Assembly: GCF_000523235.1 (NCBI RefSeq)
Contig: NZ_CP006850.1
Span: 6,014,001 to 6,078,000 of the forward strand
DNA: 64,000 nucleotides
Direction of reading: 5' to 3'
Source of the DNA: Nocardia nova SH22a
GTDB taxonomy: Bacteria > Actinomycetota > Actinomycetes > Mycobacteriales > Mycobacteriaceae
In this document: piece by piece, positions 45,581 to 54,853 of the stretch
Layout: each line of letters opens with the position of its first letter
How positions within the stretch are numbered: position 1 is the stretch's first letter
The notes under the pieces: model-generated
The model's input: only the letters and a program-made list of their open reading frames with translations
Told to the model about the DNA's origin: nothing
The model's database searches: none
Program-made: the position numbers and the translations under genes

Positions 45581-46435
45581 ATGGACGCAGCGACCGCCCC
45601 GGCCCGCTGGCTGCGGGCACGTGAAAAGGATGAGAACTTTCCCGTCGCGCTGCGCTGGTTGCCGCGCGAACCACGCCGCCATCTGCACGCGGTCTACGCC
45701 ACCACCAGATTAATCGACCAGATCGGCGATGCGGCCCCCGGTGATCGGGTGTCGCAACTGGAGGCACTGCGGGCGGACCTGGCCGGGTTGTGGCAGGGCC
45801 GCACCCCCGCCGATCCGATCCTGCAGATGCTGGCCCCCACCGTCGCGGCGTGCGAGCTGCCGCAGGACGCGTTCGAGGAGCTGATCGAGGCCAATCTGAT
45901 CGATCAGCGGGTAGGCCGCTACGCCACCTTCGACGACCTGCTGGGCTACTGCCGATTGTCGGCGAATCCGGTGGGGCGCTTGGTCCTCGCGGTGTTCGAT
46001 CAGTCCACGCCGGAGACGATCGCGCTGTCGGATCAGGTCTGCTCGGCCCTGCAGGTGCTCGAGCACTGTCAGGACGTCGCCGAGGATTTCGCCGCCGACC
46101 GCATCTATCTGCCGCAACTCGATCTGACCGAGGCCGGTGTGGCCGAGGCGAGCCTGGCCACCGGCGGGCCGGGAGATCCGGCCTGTCGCGCGGTGGTCCT
46201 GACCCAGGTCGACCGCTGCGAGACCCTGCTGGACGCGGGCGCGCCGCTGGTGGCGCGGCTGACCGGATGGGCGCGGATCGCGGTGTCCGGATATATCGCG
46301 GGCGGTTGCGCGACCGTGCGGGCACTGCGGATCGCCGAGGGCGATGTGTGGACCGAACCGGTGCGGCCACGGCACGTCGACACGGTGGCCTCGATGGTCA
46401 CGCTGCTCGGCAAGGCGACGGTGGTGCCGCAGTGA
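45581..46435 (+). CDS. hpnC: Squalene synthase subunit-like HpnC
   Basis: A 284-residue trans-prenyltransferase-fold enzyme. HpnC converts presqualene diphosphate to hydroxysqualene, the second of three steps of the HpnCDE squalene route. The first Asp motif is D46-Q-I-G-D50, the second [14 protein letters not shown]. HpnC proteins have the general phytoene/squalene synthase fold ([22 protein letters not shown] start). It is the first gene of the hopanoid operon and overlaps hpnD by 4 nt. Confidence 0.9.
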   Translation: MDAATAPARWLRAREKDENFPVALRWLPREPRRHLHAVYATTRLIDQIGDAAPGDRVSQLEALRADLAGLWQGRTPADPILQMLAPTVAACELPQDAFEELIEANLIDQRVGRYATFDDLLGYCRLSANPVGRLVLAVFDQSTPETIALSDQVCSALQVLEHCQDVAEDFAADRIYLPQLDLTEAGVAEASLATGGPGDPACRAVVLTQVDRCETLLDAGAPLVARLTGWARIAVSGYIAGGCATVRALRIAEGDVWTEPVRPRHVDTVASMVTLLGKATVVPQ

Positions 46436-47337
46436 GTATCGCCGCCGCACCCACCACCGAGCAGGCCTACATCGCCTGCGAACAAATCACCCGCACCGAG
46501 GCCAAGAACTTCTACTACGGCATCCGGTTGCTGCCACCGCCGAAGCGTTCGGCGCTGTGCGCGCTCTACGCGCTGGCCCGGCGCATCGACGACATCGGCG
46601 ACGAGGAGGGCGAACTCGCCGCCAAGACCGAGGCGTTGACGTTGCTGCGCAAGGAATTGGACCGGGTCACCGGTGGTGCGGGCACCGACGACCCGGTGCT
46701 GTTCGCGGTCGCCGACGCCGCCCGCCGGTATCCGGTCCCGATGGGGGCGTTCGGCGAGCTGATCGACGGTGTGCAGGCCGATGTCGACGGTGTCACCTAT
46801 GCCGACTTCGACGAACTGACCCACTACTGCCGGTGTGTGGCCGGTGCGGTCGGCCGGTTGTGCCTGTCGGTCTTCGGCTCGGGGTCGGATCCGTCGGCGC
46901 CGCTGTACGCCGACCAGCTCGGAATCGCCTTGCAGCAGACCAACATCCTGCGCGACATCCGCGAGGATCTGATCAACGGCCGGGTGTATCTGCCCAGTTC
47001 GGATCTGCGGCGGTATGGCGTCCGGCTCGAACTCGACGCCGGAGGCGCGCTCGACGATCCCGACGGCGGGCTGGCGGCCCTGATCCGCGCGGCCACCGAA
47101 CGGGCCGAGAACTGGTATTGCCTGGGCCTGCGGCTGGTTCCGCATCTGGACGGCCGCAGCGCCGCGTGCTGTGCGGCCATGGCGGGCATCTACCGGCGGC
47201 TCAACGCGCGCATCCACGCCAATCCGGTGGCGGTCTACGATCGCAGGCTCTCGCTGAGCGGGCGGGAGAAGACCCGCGTGGCATCCTCGGCGCTGCTGCA
47301 GTATTCGATGGCGGCGTTCGGCCGGGGCGTGCGATGA
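46432..47337 (+). CDS. hpnD: Presqualene diphosphate synthase HpnD
   Basis: A 301-residue enzyme from GTG 46432 (GTGA overlap with hpnC). It condenses two farnesyl diphosphate molecules to presqualene diphosphate. Motifs are [12 protein letters not shown] (residues 50-60) and [18 protein letters not shown], and the [22 protein letters not shown] start is typical of phytoene/squalene synthases. It overlaps hpnE by 4 nt. Confidence 0.93.
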   Translation: MSIAAAPTTEQAYIACEQITRTEAKNFYYGIRLLPPPKRSALCALYALARRIDDIGDEEGELAAKTEALTLLRKELDRVTGGAGTDDPVLFAVADAARRYPVPMGAFGELIDGVQADVDGVTYADFDELTHYCRCVAGAVGRLCLSVFGSGSDPSAPLYADQLGIALQQTNILRDIREDLINGRVYLPSSDLRRYGVRLELDAGGALDDPDGGLAALIRAATERAENWYCLGLRLVPHLDGRSAACCAAMAGIYRRLNARIHANPVAVYDRRLSLSGREKTRVASSALLQYSMAAFGRGVR

Positions 47338-48926
47338 CCGGACACGTGGCCGTGGTGGGCGGTGGTCTCGCGGGGATCACCGCGGCCCTGTGCTGCGCGG
47401 ACGCCGGATATTCCGTGCGGCTGTTCGAATCCCGGCCCTGGCTGGGCGGGCTGACCCATTCGTTCCCCCGGGGCGGGCTGTGGGTGGACAACGGCCAGCA
47501 CGTCTTCCTGCGGTGTTGTGCACGGTATCTCGCGCTGCTCGACCGGCTGGGCATGCGTGACTCGGTGTATCTGCAACCGCGGCTGGACATTCCGGTGTCC
47601 GGCGGTGGACACGAGGGCCGACTGCGGCGGCTGCCGCTGCCGGCGCCACTGCATCTGAGCCGGGCACTGCTGGGATATCCGTGGTTGTCGCACGGCGCGC
47701 GGCTGCGGTTCGTCCGGGCGGCACTGGCCCTGCGCGGGGTCGATGTCGCCGATCCCCGCACGGACACCGTCGGTTTCGGGGAGTGGCTGCGTGCGCACGG
47801 CCAGCGCCGCGACGCCATCGACAGTCTGTGGGATCTGGTCGGCATCGCGACGCTCAACGCCCGTGCCGACGACGTCTCCCTGGCCCTGGCGGCCACCGTG
47901 TTCCAGATCGGCCTGCTCACCGATTCCGGGGCCGCCGATATCGGCTGGTCGCGGATTCCGTTGCGGCAGTTGCACGGTGACGCCGGACACGCCGCCCTCG
48001 ACGCCGCGGGGGTGCCGGTGACACACGAGAAGGTCACGGCGATACGGCGCGAAACCACCGGGTGGACGGTGGCTACGAGTGACGGCGAGTGCACCGTCGA
48101 CGCGGTCGTCTCGGCGGTGCCCCCGGCGGCAGCGCAGACGCTGCTGCCCACCGGCGCGGTGGATCTACCCGCGAATTGGGCCGAGGCGCTGGGGAATTCC
48201 CCGATCGTCAACATTCACGTCGTGTACGACCGCACGGTGATGCGCGAACCACTGCGTGCGGGCGTCGGTTCGGTGGTCCAGTGGGTATTCGACCGCACGG
48301 ACACCGCCGGACCGGGGACCGTGCCGCAGCACGCCACCGGCGCGGCAGCTCGAACATCCGCCGCCGCAGCGCCCACCGGCATCGCGGCGCCCACCAGCGA
48401 CACACCTTCGACCGGCACCGCGGCGCCCAACGGCTACACACCTTCGACCGGCACCGCGGCGTTCACCGACCAGGCACCTACAACCGGCTGCTCACCTGAA
48501 CCACCCGGGACCACACGCGTCGGCGGGCAATATCTCGCCGTATCAGTTTCCGCCGCAGACGATTTCATCGACCGGCCGGTCGCCGATCTGCGCCGGGAAT
48601 TCCTGCCCGCCCTCGAACAGCTGCTTCCCGCCGCCCGCGCCGCGCGCGTGATCGACTTCTTCGTCACCCGGGAACGCCACGCGACCTTCCGCCCCGCACC
48701 GGGTTCCGCGCGACTGCGCCCGCCCGCCGCCACCGCACTGCCCGGTCTGGCGCTGGCCGGTGCGTGGACCGCCACCGGGTGGCCGGCCACCATGGAAGGC
48801 GCCGTGCGCAGTGGCGAATCCGCTGCAGCCGAGGTCATTTCGTATCTGGCGGGCGAACGGTCCCGCAGCGGCGCGAGCGCCGCGACACTCCAGCCCCGTA
48901 CGCGGATTTCGGAGGTGCTCGGATGA
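47334..48926 (+). CDS. hpnE: Hydroxysqualene dehydroxylase HpnE
   Basis: A 530-residue FAD-dependent amine-oxidase-fold protein that reduces hydroxysqualene to squalene. The dinucleotide motif is VVGGGLAG (7-14), followed by [22 protein letters not shown], and the C-terminus has [22 protein letters not shown]. Between about residues 325 and 395 is an Ala/Thr/Pro-rich insert with a 12-residue repeat, which the family normally lacks; this explains its length over the usual about 430-460. It overlaps both neighbours by 4 nt. Confidence 0.92.
   Translation: MTGHVAVVGGGLAGITAALCCADAGYSVRLFESRPWLGGLTHSFPRGGLWVDNGQHVFLRCCARYLALLDRLGMRDSVYLQPRLDIPVSGGGHEGRLRRLPLPAPLHLSRALLGYPWLSHGARLRFVRAALALRGVDVADPRTDTVGFGEWLRAHGQRRDAIDSLWDLVGIATLNARADDVSLALAATVFQIGLLTDSGAADIGWSRIPLRQLHGDAGHAALDAAGVPVTHEKVTAIRRETTGWTVATSDGECTVDAVVSAVPPAAAQTLLPTGAVDLPANWAEALGNSPIVNIHVVYDRTVMREPLRAGVGSVVQWVFDRTDTAGPGTVPQHATGAAARTSAAAAPTGIAAPTSDTPSTGTAAPNGYTPSTGTAAFTDQAPTTGCSPEPPGTTRVGGQYLAVSVSAADDFIDRPVADLRREFLPALEQLLPAARAARVIDFFVTRERHATFRPAPGSARLRPPAATALPGLALAGAWTATGWPATMEGAVRSGESAAAEVISYLAGERSRSGASAATLQPRTRISEVLG
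48384..48491 (+). repeat. 36-bp minisatellite inside hpnE
   Basis: Three 36-bp units (48384-48419, 48420-48455, 48456-48491) encode repeats of [12 protein letters not shown] type. The first two units differ at a few positions only and share CACACCTTCGACCGGCACC; the third is more diverged. A half unit precedes them. Copy-number change would keep the frame. Confidence 0.7.
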
Positions 48927-49939
48927 CGGTAACCACCCTGTCCACGGTCGATGCCGACGGCGATGCCGTCCGGTCGGCGCTGTTCGATGCCGTCGAGCGA
49001 CTCGACGACTCGATCCGCCCGGTCGTGGCCTATCACCTCGGCTGGTGTGACGAACACGGGCGGCCGGTCACGGCCGACAGCGGCAAATCGGTGCGGTCGC
49101 GGCTGACCATGCTGGCCGCGCACGCGGCCGGTGGTGACGAGAGCCGCGCCGTCCCGGGAGCCGTGGCCGTCGAACTGGTGCACAACTTCTCGCTCGTCCA
49201 CGACGATCTCATGGACCGCGACGCCACTCGCCGCCATCGGCCCACGGTCTGGGCGGTATGGGGTGACGCGGTGGCCGTCCTGGCCGGGGACGCGATGCTG
49301 TCCCTGGCGCACGAGGTCCTGCTCGAGTCGGGGTCGCCCCAGGCCGTCGCGGCGGCGCTGCTGGTCGGGCGGGCCACCCAGGATCTGATCCGGGGTCAGG
49401 CCGCCGATGTGGACTTCGAGAGCCGCAACGACGTCGGCCTGGCCGAATGTATCCGTATGGCGGACGGCAAGACCGCGGCACTGCTGTCGGCGAGCGCCGC
49501 GATCGGCGGCATCCTCGCCGAGGCGCCACCGGCCACCGTGGCCGCGCTGCGGACCTACGGCTCCGAGATCGGCCTGGCCTTCCAGCTGGTCGACGATCTG
49601 CTCGGCATCTGGGGTGATCCGGCGGTGACCGGCAAGCCGGTGTTCTCGGATCTGCGGTCGCGCAAGAAGTCGCTGCCGGTGACCTGGAGCCTGGAATCGG
49701 GTCGGCCCGCCGGTGGCGCACTGGCCCAGTGGCTGGCGCAGACCGGTGAGCCCACCGAATCCGAATTGCGCGCCGCCGCCGACATGGTCGAGACCGCGGG
49801 CGGGCGGCGCTGGGCACGGTCCGAGGCGCGACGCCGGGTGCGAACCGCGCAACGCGCCCTCGACGGTGCCGCCCTCGACCCCAGCTATCGCCAGGACATG
49901 CATCGCCTGGCGGATTTCATCGTGGAACGGAGTGCATGA
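48923..49939 (+). CDS. Polyprenyl diphosphate synthase (farnesyl diphosphate synthase-type) of the hopanoid operon
   Basis: A 338-residue trans-prenyltransferase that should supply FPP to HpnD. The first Asp-rich motif is H-DDLMD-RD (94-98) and the second is FQLVDDLLGIWGD. The reading frame is open upstream but ATG 48923 overlaps the hpnE stop (ATGA). Chain length cannot be read reliably from sequence; FPP is expected from the pathway. It overlaps shc by 4 nt. Confidence 0.9.
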   Translation: MTVTTLSTVDADGDAVRSALFDAVERLDDSIRPVVAYHLGWCDEHGRPVTADSGKSVRSRLTMLAAHAAGGDESRAVPGAVAVELVHNFSLVHDDLMDRDATRRHRPTVWAVWGDAVAVLAGDAMLSLAHEVLLESGSPQAVAAALLVGRATQDLIRGQAADVDFESRNDVGLAECIRMADGKTAALLSASAAIGGILAEAPPATVAALRTYGSEIGLAFQLVDDLLGIWGDPAVTGKPVFSDLRSRKKSLPVTWSLESGRPAGGALAQWLAQTGEPTESELRAAADMVETAGGRRWARSEARRRVRTAQRALDGAALDPSYRQDMHRLADFIVERSA

Positions 49940-52173
49940 GTATGACAGTCACCCACACCGGCAATGCGGCGCAGCACCGGGCGGCCCCGGCGCACCCCGG
50001 CGGGCACGATCCGGCGGCGGTCCGCGCGGCCACCGCGGCGGCGGTCGGGCTACTGCGCTCGTCCCAGCACGAACAGGGCTGGTGGAAGGGCGAATTGGCC
50101 ACCAATGTGACGATGGACGCCGAGGATCTGCTGCTGCGGGAATTCCTCGGCATCGCCACCCCCGAGGTTACCGTCCCCGCCGCCCGGTGGATCCGATCGC
50201 AGCAGCGCGCCGACGGCACCTGGGCCACCTTCCACAACGGCCCCGGTGACCTGTCCACCACCGCGGAGGCGTGGGTGGCGCTGCGGCTGGCCGGTGACGA
50301 TCCCGCCGCCCCGCACATGCGCGCGGCCGCCGAATTCGTCCGCGCCGGAGGCGGAATCGAGCAGAGCCGGGTGTTCACCCGGATCTGGCTGGCGCTGTTC
50401 GGCCTGTGGTCCTGGGACGATCTGCCCAATCTGCCACCGGAACTGATCCTGTTCCCGTCCTGGTTCCCGCTCAACATCTACGACTGGGGTTGCTGGGCGC
50501 GGCAGACGGTGGTGCCGCTGACCGTCGTCGCCACGCTGCGGCCGTGCCGTCCGCTCCCGTTCGGCATCGACGAACTGCGCACCGGCGCCCGCCCGGCGCC
50601 GCAGGCTTCGATCACCAGCCTCGCCGGAATCTTCCAGCGTGTCGACACCGTGCTGCACGCCTACGCCAAACTCCCGATGAACATCGTGCGCGAGCACGCC
50701 ATGCGCCGCGCCGCCGAATGGATCCTGGCCCGCCAGGAGGCCGACGGCGGCTGGGGCGGAATCCAGCCGCCGTGGGTGTATTCGCTACTGGCACTGCACC
50801 TGCTCGGCTATTCCCTGGATCATCCGGCGATGCGCGCGGGAATCGAAGGGCTGGACGGATTCGTGGTGCGCGAGCAGACGCCCGACGGCGAGGTCCGTCG
50901 GCTCGAAGCCTGCCAGTCCCCGGTGTGGGACACCGCCCTGGCCACCGCCGCGCTGCTGGACGCCGGTGTGGCACAAGATGATCCGGCCGTTCTGCGGGCC
51001 ACCGATTGGCTGCTGGGCGAGCAGATCACCACCGGCGGTGACTGGCAGGTGCGGCGGCCCGGACTCGAACCGGGCGGGTGGGCATTCGAATTCGCCAACG
51101 ACGTCTATCCCGACACCGACGACACCGCCGAGATCGTCATCGCGCTGCACCAGGTCGCGCACCCCGACCAGGCGCGGCTGGACGCGGCCGTCGAGCGCGC
51201 GGCGCGCTGGACGATCGGTATGCAGTCCGCCGACGGCGGCTGGGGCGCGTTCGACGCCGACAACACCTCGGTCCTGCCGACCAAACTGCCGTTCTGCGAT
51301 TTCGGCGCGGTCACCGATCCGCCCTCGGCCGATGTGACCGCCCATGTGGTGGAGATGCTGGCGGTCCTGGGCCGTGACCGTGAGCGCGAATGCCGTCGCG
51401 GCGTGCGCTGGCTGCTCGACCATCAGGAGGCCGACGGTTCCTGGTTCGGACGCTGGGGAGCCAATCACATATACGGCACCGGCGCGGCGGTACCGGCCCT
51501 GGTCGCGGCCGGGACGAGCCCGCGCTCCAAGTCGATTCGCGCGGCGGTGCGCTGGCTCGAGAACCGGCAGAACCCGGACGGCGGCTGGGGCGAGGACCTG
51601 CGCTCCTACCGCGACTCCGAATGGATCGGCCGCGGCGAGTCGACCCCGTCGCAGACGGCCTGGGCACTACTGGCCCTGCTCGCCGCCGAGGAACACGACT
51701 CCCCCGCCACCCGGCGCGGAATCGCGTGGCTGGTACGCACCCAGCGCCCCGACGGCGGCTGGGACGAGGACCATTTCACCGGCACCGGATTTCCTGGCGA
51801 CTTCTACATCAACTACCACCTGTACCGCCTGGTGTTCCCGGTATGGGCGCTGGGCCGGTACCTGCGCCGAGTTTCGGATGGGCAGATCGTGACGGCACCC
51901 GATGCCGCGACCACCCACGCGCCGGACGAGCCCGCGAACGGCATTACCGGCAAGGAACAGCCTGCGCACGGGGTCTCCGGCACCGGCCGGTTCGCGCGCC
52001 CGGTCTCCGACAATGGACAAGCGGCGCCCCAGAACCACGACAACGGATCGACCGCACGACAGAACGGCGACAAGCGACGGGGCACAACGCCGAGCGGCGG
52101 CGGCGACGCGGACAGCGGCCGTCACTCCCGGCGCATCCGCTCGACCGGGGCCGCCCGGCGGAACGGGAGCTGA
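49936..52173 (+). CDS. shc: Squalene-hopene cyclase
   Basis: A 745-residue terpene cyclase that turns squalene into hopene and hopanol at the membrane. The protonating motif is D393-T-D-D396 in VYPDTDDTAEIV. QW-type repeats are visible, such as QEADGGWGGIQPPW, QSADGGWGAFDADN, QEADGSWFGRWG and QNPDGGWGEDL. After the family end (PVWALGRYLRR) there is a tail of about 95 residues, rich in Gly, Asn, Thr and Arg, likely disordered and not needed for the fold. It has an ATGA overlap with the prenyltransferase gene. Confidence 0.96.
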   Translation: MSMTVTHTGNAAQHRAAPAHPGGHDPAAVRAATAAAVGLLRSSQHEQGWWKGELATNVTMDAEDLLLREFLGIATPEVTVPAARWIRSQQRADGTWATFHNGPGDLSTTAEAWVALRLAGDDPAAPHMRAAAEFVRAGGGIEQSRVFTRIWLALFGLWSWDDLPNLPPELILFPSWFPLNIYDWGCWARQTVVPLTVVATLRPCRPLPFGIDELRTGARPAPQASITSLAGIFQRVDTVLHAYAKLPMNIVREHAMRRAAEWILARQEADGGWGGIQPPWVYSLLALHLLGYSLDHPAMRAGIEGLDGFVVREQTPDGEVRRLEACQSPVWDTALATAALLDAGVAQDDPAVLRATDWLLGEQITTGGDWQVRRPGLEPGGWAFEFANDVYPDTDDTAEIVIALHQVAHPDQARLDAAVERAARWTIGMQSADGGWGAFDADNTSVLPTKLPFCDFGAVTDPPSADVTAHVVEMLAVLGRDRERECRRGVRWLLDHQEADGSWFGRWGANHIYGTGAAVPALVAAGTSPRSKSIRAAVRWLENRQNPDGGWGEDLRSYRDSEWIGRGESTPSQTAWALLALLAAEEHDSPATRRGIAWLVRTQRPDGGWDEDHFTGTGFPGDFYINYHLYRLVFPVWALGRYLRRVSDGQIVTAPDAATTHAPDEPANGITGKEQPAHGVSGTGRFARPVSDNGQAAPQNHDNGSTARQNGDKRRGTTPSGGGDADSGRHSRRIRSTGAARRNGS

Positions 52174-52391
52174 CAATATGACACGCCCCGGAACCGGCAG
52201 CGACCGACTGCGTTCGGAGAGCGCCGCGCCACATGGCGCGACATCCCCGCGACCGTTGCACATCGTCCGCGGACCACGGTGGCCACGCCCAGCGCACTTC
52301 GTCGAACGGCGCCACTCGGCGGGACGGGAGCCGACGGTATGACGCGCCCCGGAACCGTCTGTGCCCCACTGCGTTCGGAATGGGCCGCGCT
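52161..52391 (+). repeat. Imperfect direct repeat, 5' end of the fusion gene duplicated
   Basis: Copy A (52161-52230) and copy B (52322-52391) align at a constant offset of 161 bp. Both contain an ATG with the same context (ATGACACGCCCCGGAACCG in A, ATGACGCGCCCCGGAACCG in B) and then CTGCGTTCGGA. Weaker similarity goes on for about 50 bp. Copy B is the true start of the HpnG-IspH fusion; copy A is a relic. Confidence 0.75.
52178..52342 (+). CDS. 54-residue relic ORF overlapping the fusion gene start
   Basis: Begins MTRPGTGSDRLRSE, nearly the same as the fusion protein's start (MTRPGTVCAPLRSE), and ends in REPTV with its TGA at 52340-52342 overlapping the ATG of the fusion gene (ATGA). It lies 4 nt after shc and has a ribosome-binding site (gggagctgac). 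It is probably a product of a local duplication; if translated it may couple shc to the next gene. No function is proposed. Confidence 0.45.
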   Translation: MTRPGTGSDRLRSESAAPHGATSPRPLHIVRGPRWPRPAHFVERRHSAGREPTV

Positions 52392-53814
52392 GCGCGGCGC
52401 GGTGTCCGCGCCGCTGGAGCGCACGGGGCGCGGACCGCGGCGGCGCTACGGCGATGCCGCGGCGGGTCCGGTCGCGGTTGCGGGGGTGGCGGGTGCGCTG
52501 ACGAACGATCTGCGTCCCGGGGATCTCGTCGTTGCCAGCGAGATTCGCCGCGACGGTGCCGAATTGCCCAGTCCGGCGGCGGTATTGCTGCACGGTGAAC
52601 TGCTCCGGCTCGGACTTCCGGCGCGGCTGGGGCCGGTGTTCTCCGCCGAGCGTGTCGTCACCGGCCGGACGCGCGCCGAACTGGCCGATTCCGGTGCACT
52701 CGCGGTGGACACCGAATCGGCGTTCCTCGCCGCCGACGCACCACACGGCGAGTCCGTCGCGATCCGGGCAATCGTCGACACCCCGGCGGCGCCACTACTG
52801 CGACCGGGCACGATGTGGCGCGGGATACGAGCCCTGTGCTCGCTGCGGGCGGCGGCACCGGCACTCGACCGCTGGTCGGCGGCCACCGGCGAGCGCGAGA
52901 TCCTGCTCGCCGGGCCGCGGTCGTTCTGCGCCGGTGTAGACCGCGCGATCCAGATCGTCGAACAGACCCTGCGTCGCTACGGCGCACCGGTCTACGTGCG
53001 CCGCCAGATCGTGCACAACACCCATGTGGTGGACGAATTATCCAGGCGCGGAGCTGTTTTCGTCGAAGAACTCGACGAGGTTCCGGAGGGGGCGGTGGTG
53101 GTCCTGGCCGCGCACGGGGTCGCACCGGAGGTCCGCCATCAGGCCGTGCGGCGGTCGCTGCGGGTGATCGACGGCACCTGCCCGCTGGTGTCGAAGGTGC
53201 ACGCCGAGGTCCGCAAGTTCGCGGCGGCCGGTAAGACGGTCTTCCTGATCGGGCACGCCGAGCACGAGGAAGTCGTGGGGACCCGTGGTGAGGCGCCGGG
53301 CAACGTGCTGGTGGTCGCGGATCCGGAGGCGGCGGCCCGGGTGTCCCCGCCGGATCCCGAGCAGGTCGCCTACGTCATGCAGACGACCTTGGCGCTGGCC
53401 GAAGCCGAAGCCACCGCGGCCGTACTGCGGCAACGCTTTCCGGCTCTGAGCGTGCCACGCAAGGACGACATCTGTTACGCCACCACCAACCGCCAGCACG
53501 CCGTGCGGGAGATCGCGCGGCAGTCGGATCTGGTGCTGGTCCTGGGTTCGCGCAATTCCTCCAATTCGCTGCGACTGGCCGAGGTCGCCGCGGCCGACGG
53601 CGTCCCGGCGCGACTGGTGGAGGACGCCGGTGCGGTCGAGCTGGACTGGCTGGCCGGAACCCACCGCATCGGCGTCACCGCCGGCGCCTCGGCCCCGCCA
53701 CATCTGGTGGACGACCTGGTCGAAGCCCTGTCCGGACTGGGTTCGGTCCGGGTGCGTCACATCACCGTGACCGAAGAAAATGTTCGATTCAACCTGCCTC
53801 GGGAGGTGAGCTGA
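52339..53814 (+). CDS. HpnG-like nucleosidase/phosphorylase fused to IspH (HMBPP reductase)
   Basis: A 491-residue two-domain protein. Residues 1 to about 185 resemble hopanoid-associated phosphorylase HpnG: GPVAVAGVAGALTNDLRPGDLVVASEI, then a short ALAVDTESAFLA, the nucleoside phosphorylase D-x-E-S region. Residues about 188-491 are a complete IspH: GPRSFCAGVDRAIQIVE (Cys197), DGTCPLVSKVH (Cys281), KDDICYATTNRQ (Cys379) and TEENVRFNLP at the end. The Cys spacing of 84 and 98 is close to that of E. coli IspH. IspH makes IPP and DMAPP; HpnG cleaves adenine from adenosylhopane. The next gene is hpnH, with no gap. Confidence 0.85.
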   Translation: MTRPGTVCAPLRSEWAALRGAVSAPLERTGRGPRRRYGDAAAGPVAVAGVAGALTNDLRPGDLVVASEIRRDGAELPSPAAVLLHGELLRLGLPARLGPVFSAERVVTGRTRAELADSGALAVDTESAFLAADAPHGESVAIRAIVDTPAAPLLRPGTMWRGIRALCSLRAAAPALDRWSAATGEREILLAGPRSFCAGVDRAIQIVEQTLRRYGAPVYVRRQIVHNTHVVDELSRRGAVFVEELDEVPEGAVVVLAAHGVAPEVRHQAVRRSLRVIDGTCPLVSKVHAEVRKFAAAGKTVFLIGHAEHEEVVGTRGEAPGNVLVVADPEAAARVSPPDPEQVAYVMQTTLALAEAEATAAVLRQRFPALSVPRKDDICYATTNRQHAVREIARQSDLVLVLGSRNSSNSLRLAEVAAADGVPARLVEDAGAVELDWLAGTHRIGVTAGASAPPHLVDDLVEALSGLGSVRVRHITVTEENVRFNLPREVS

Positions 53815-54816
53815 ATGGCCATGCCATTCCGTCAATCCGTGCGTCTGGGAGCGTATCTCGCCAAGCAGAAGTTACTGCGCCGCGAGAAGTTCCCCATCCT
53901 CGTCGAATTGGAGCCGCTGTTCGCGTGCAATCTCAAGTGCGCGGGCTGCGGCAAGATCCAGCATCCACACACCCTGCTCAAACAGCGCATGCCGGTCGAG
54001 CAGGCGGTGGGCGCGATCGAGGAGTGCGGCGCGCCGATGGTCTCCATCGCCGGTGGTGAGCCGCTGATGCATCCGCAGATCGACGAGATCGTGCAGCAGC
54101 TGCTGGACCGCAACAAGATCGTGTTCCTGTGCACGAACGCGGTACTGCTGCCCAAACATCTGCACAAGTTCACTCCGCACCGCAATTTCGCGTGGATGGT
54201 GCATCTGGACGGGCTGCGCGAACGCCACGACGCCTCGGTCTGCAAGGACGGGGTGTTCGATCAGGCCGTGGCGGCGGTCCGGCAGGCCAAGGCCGCGGGC
54301 TTCCGGGTGATGTCGAATACCACCTTCTTCGATGTGGATTCGCCGCAGGACGTGATCGATGTCCTGGACTATCTCAACGACGAACTCGAGATCGACCACA
54401 TGCAGATCGCGCCCGGATACGCCTACGAGAAGGCGCCCGATCAGGAGCACTGGCTCGGGGTGCGCGAGACCCACGAACTGTTCGCCAAGGCCTTCGCCGA
54501 CGGGCGCCGCAAGAAGTGGCGGCTCAACCACTCTCCGCTCTATCTGGATTTCCTGGAGGGCAAGGTCGACTTCCACTGCACCGCGTGGGCCATCCCGTCC
54601 TATTCGCTCAAGGGCTGGCAGCGCCCGTGCTATCTGCTCGACGACGGATACGCGGCCAGCTATCGGGAACTGATCGACGACACCGATTGGAGCGCCTTCG
54701 GCCGCGGCAACGATCCGCGGTGCGCGAATTGCATGGCGCACTGCGGATACGAGCCGACCGCCGTGGTCGCGACGCTGGGCTCACTGCGGGAAACCATCCG
54801 CGCCGCGGCCGGGTGA
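53815..54816 (+). CDS. hpnH: Adenosyl-hopene transferase HpnH (radical SAM)
   Basis: A 333-residue radical SAM enzyme that adds the 5'-deoxyadenosyl group to diploptene, the first step of hopanoid side-chain extension. The cluster motif is C38-N-L-K-C42-A-G-C45. Other family signatures are MVSIAGGEPLMHPQIDEIV, VHLDGLRERHD and C-terminal Cys residues (RCANCMAHCGYE) of the SPASM-like tail. It starts immediately after the fusion gene's stop. Confidence 0.95.
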   Translation: MAMPFRQSVRLGAYLAKQKLLRREKFPILVELEPLFACNLKCAGCGKIQHPHTLLKQRMPVEQAVGAIEECGAPMVSIAGGEPLMHPQIDEIVQQLLDRNKIVFLCTNAVLLPKHLHKFTPHRNFAWMVHLDGLRERHDASVCKDGVFDQAVAAVRQAKAAGFRVMSNTTFFDVDSPQDVIDVLDYLNDELEIDHMQIAPGYAYEKAPDQEHWLGVRETHELFAKAFADGRRKKWRLNHSPLYLDFLEGKVDFHCTAWAIPSYSLKGWQRPCYLLDDGYAASYRELIDDTDWSAFGRGNDPRCANCMAHCGYEPTAVVATLGSLRETIRAAAG

Positions 54817-54853
54817 CCCCGTCCCGACATTCCACTGTCCCCGGAAGGTGAGC

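Noticed and set aside
48384..48491. Tandem repeats as a possible CRISPR array
   Set aside because: The units are contiguous without spacers and lie in frame inside hpnE.
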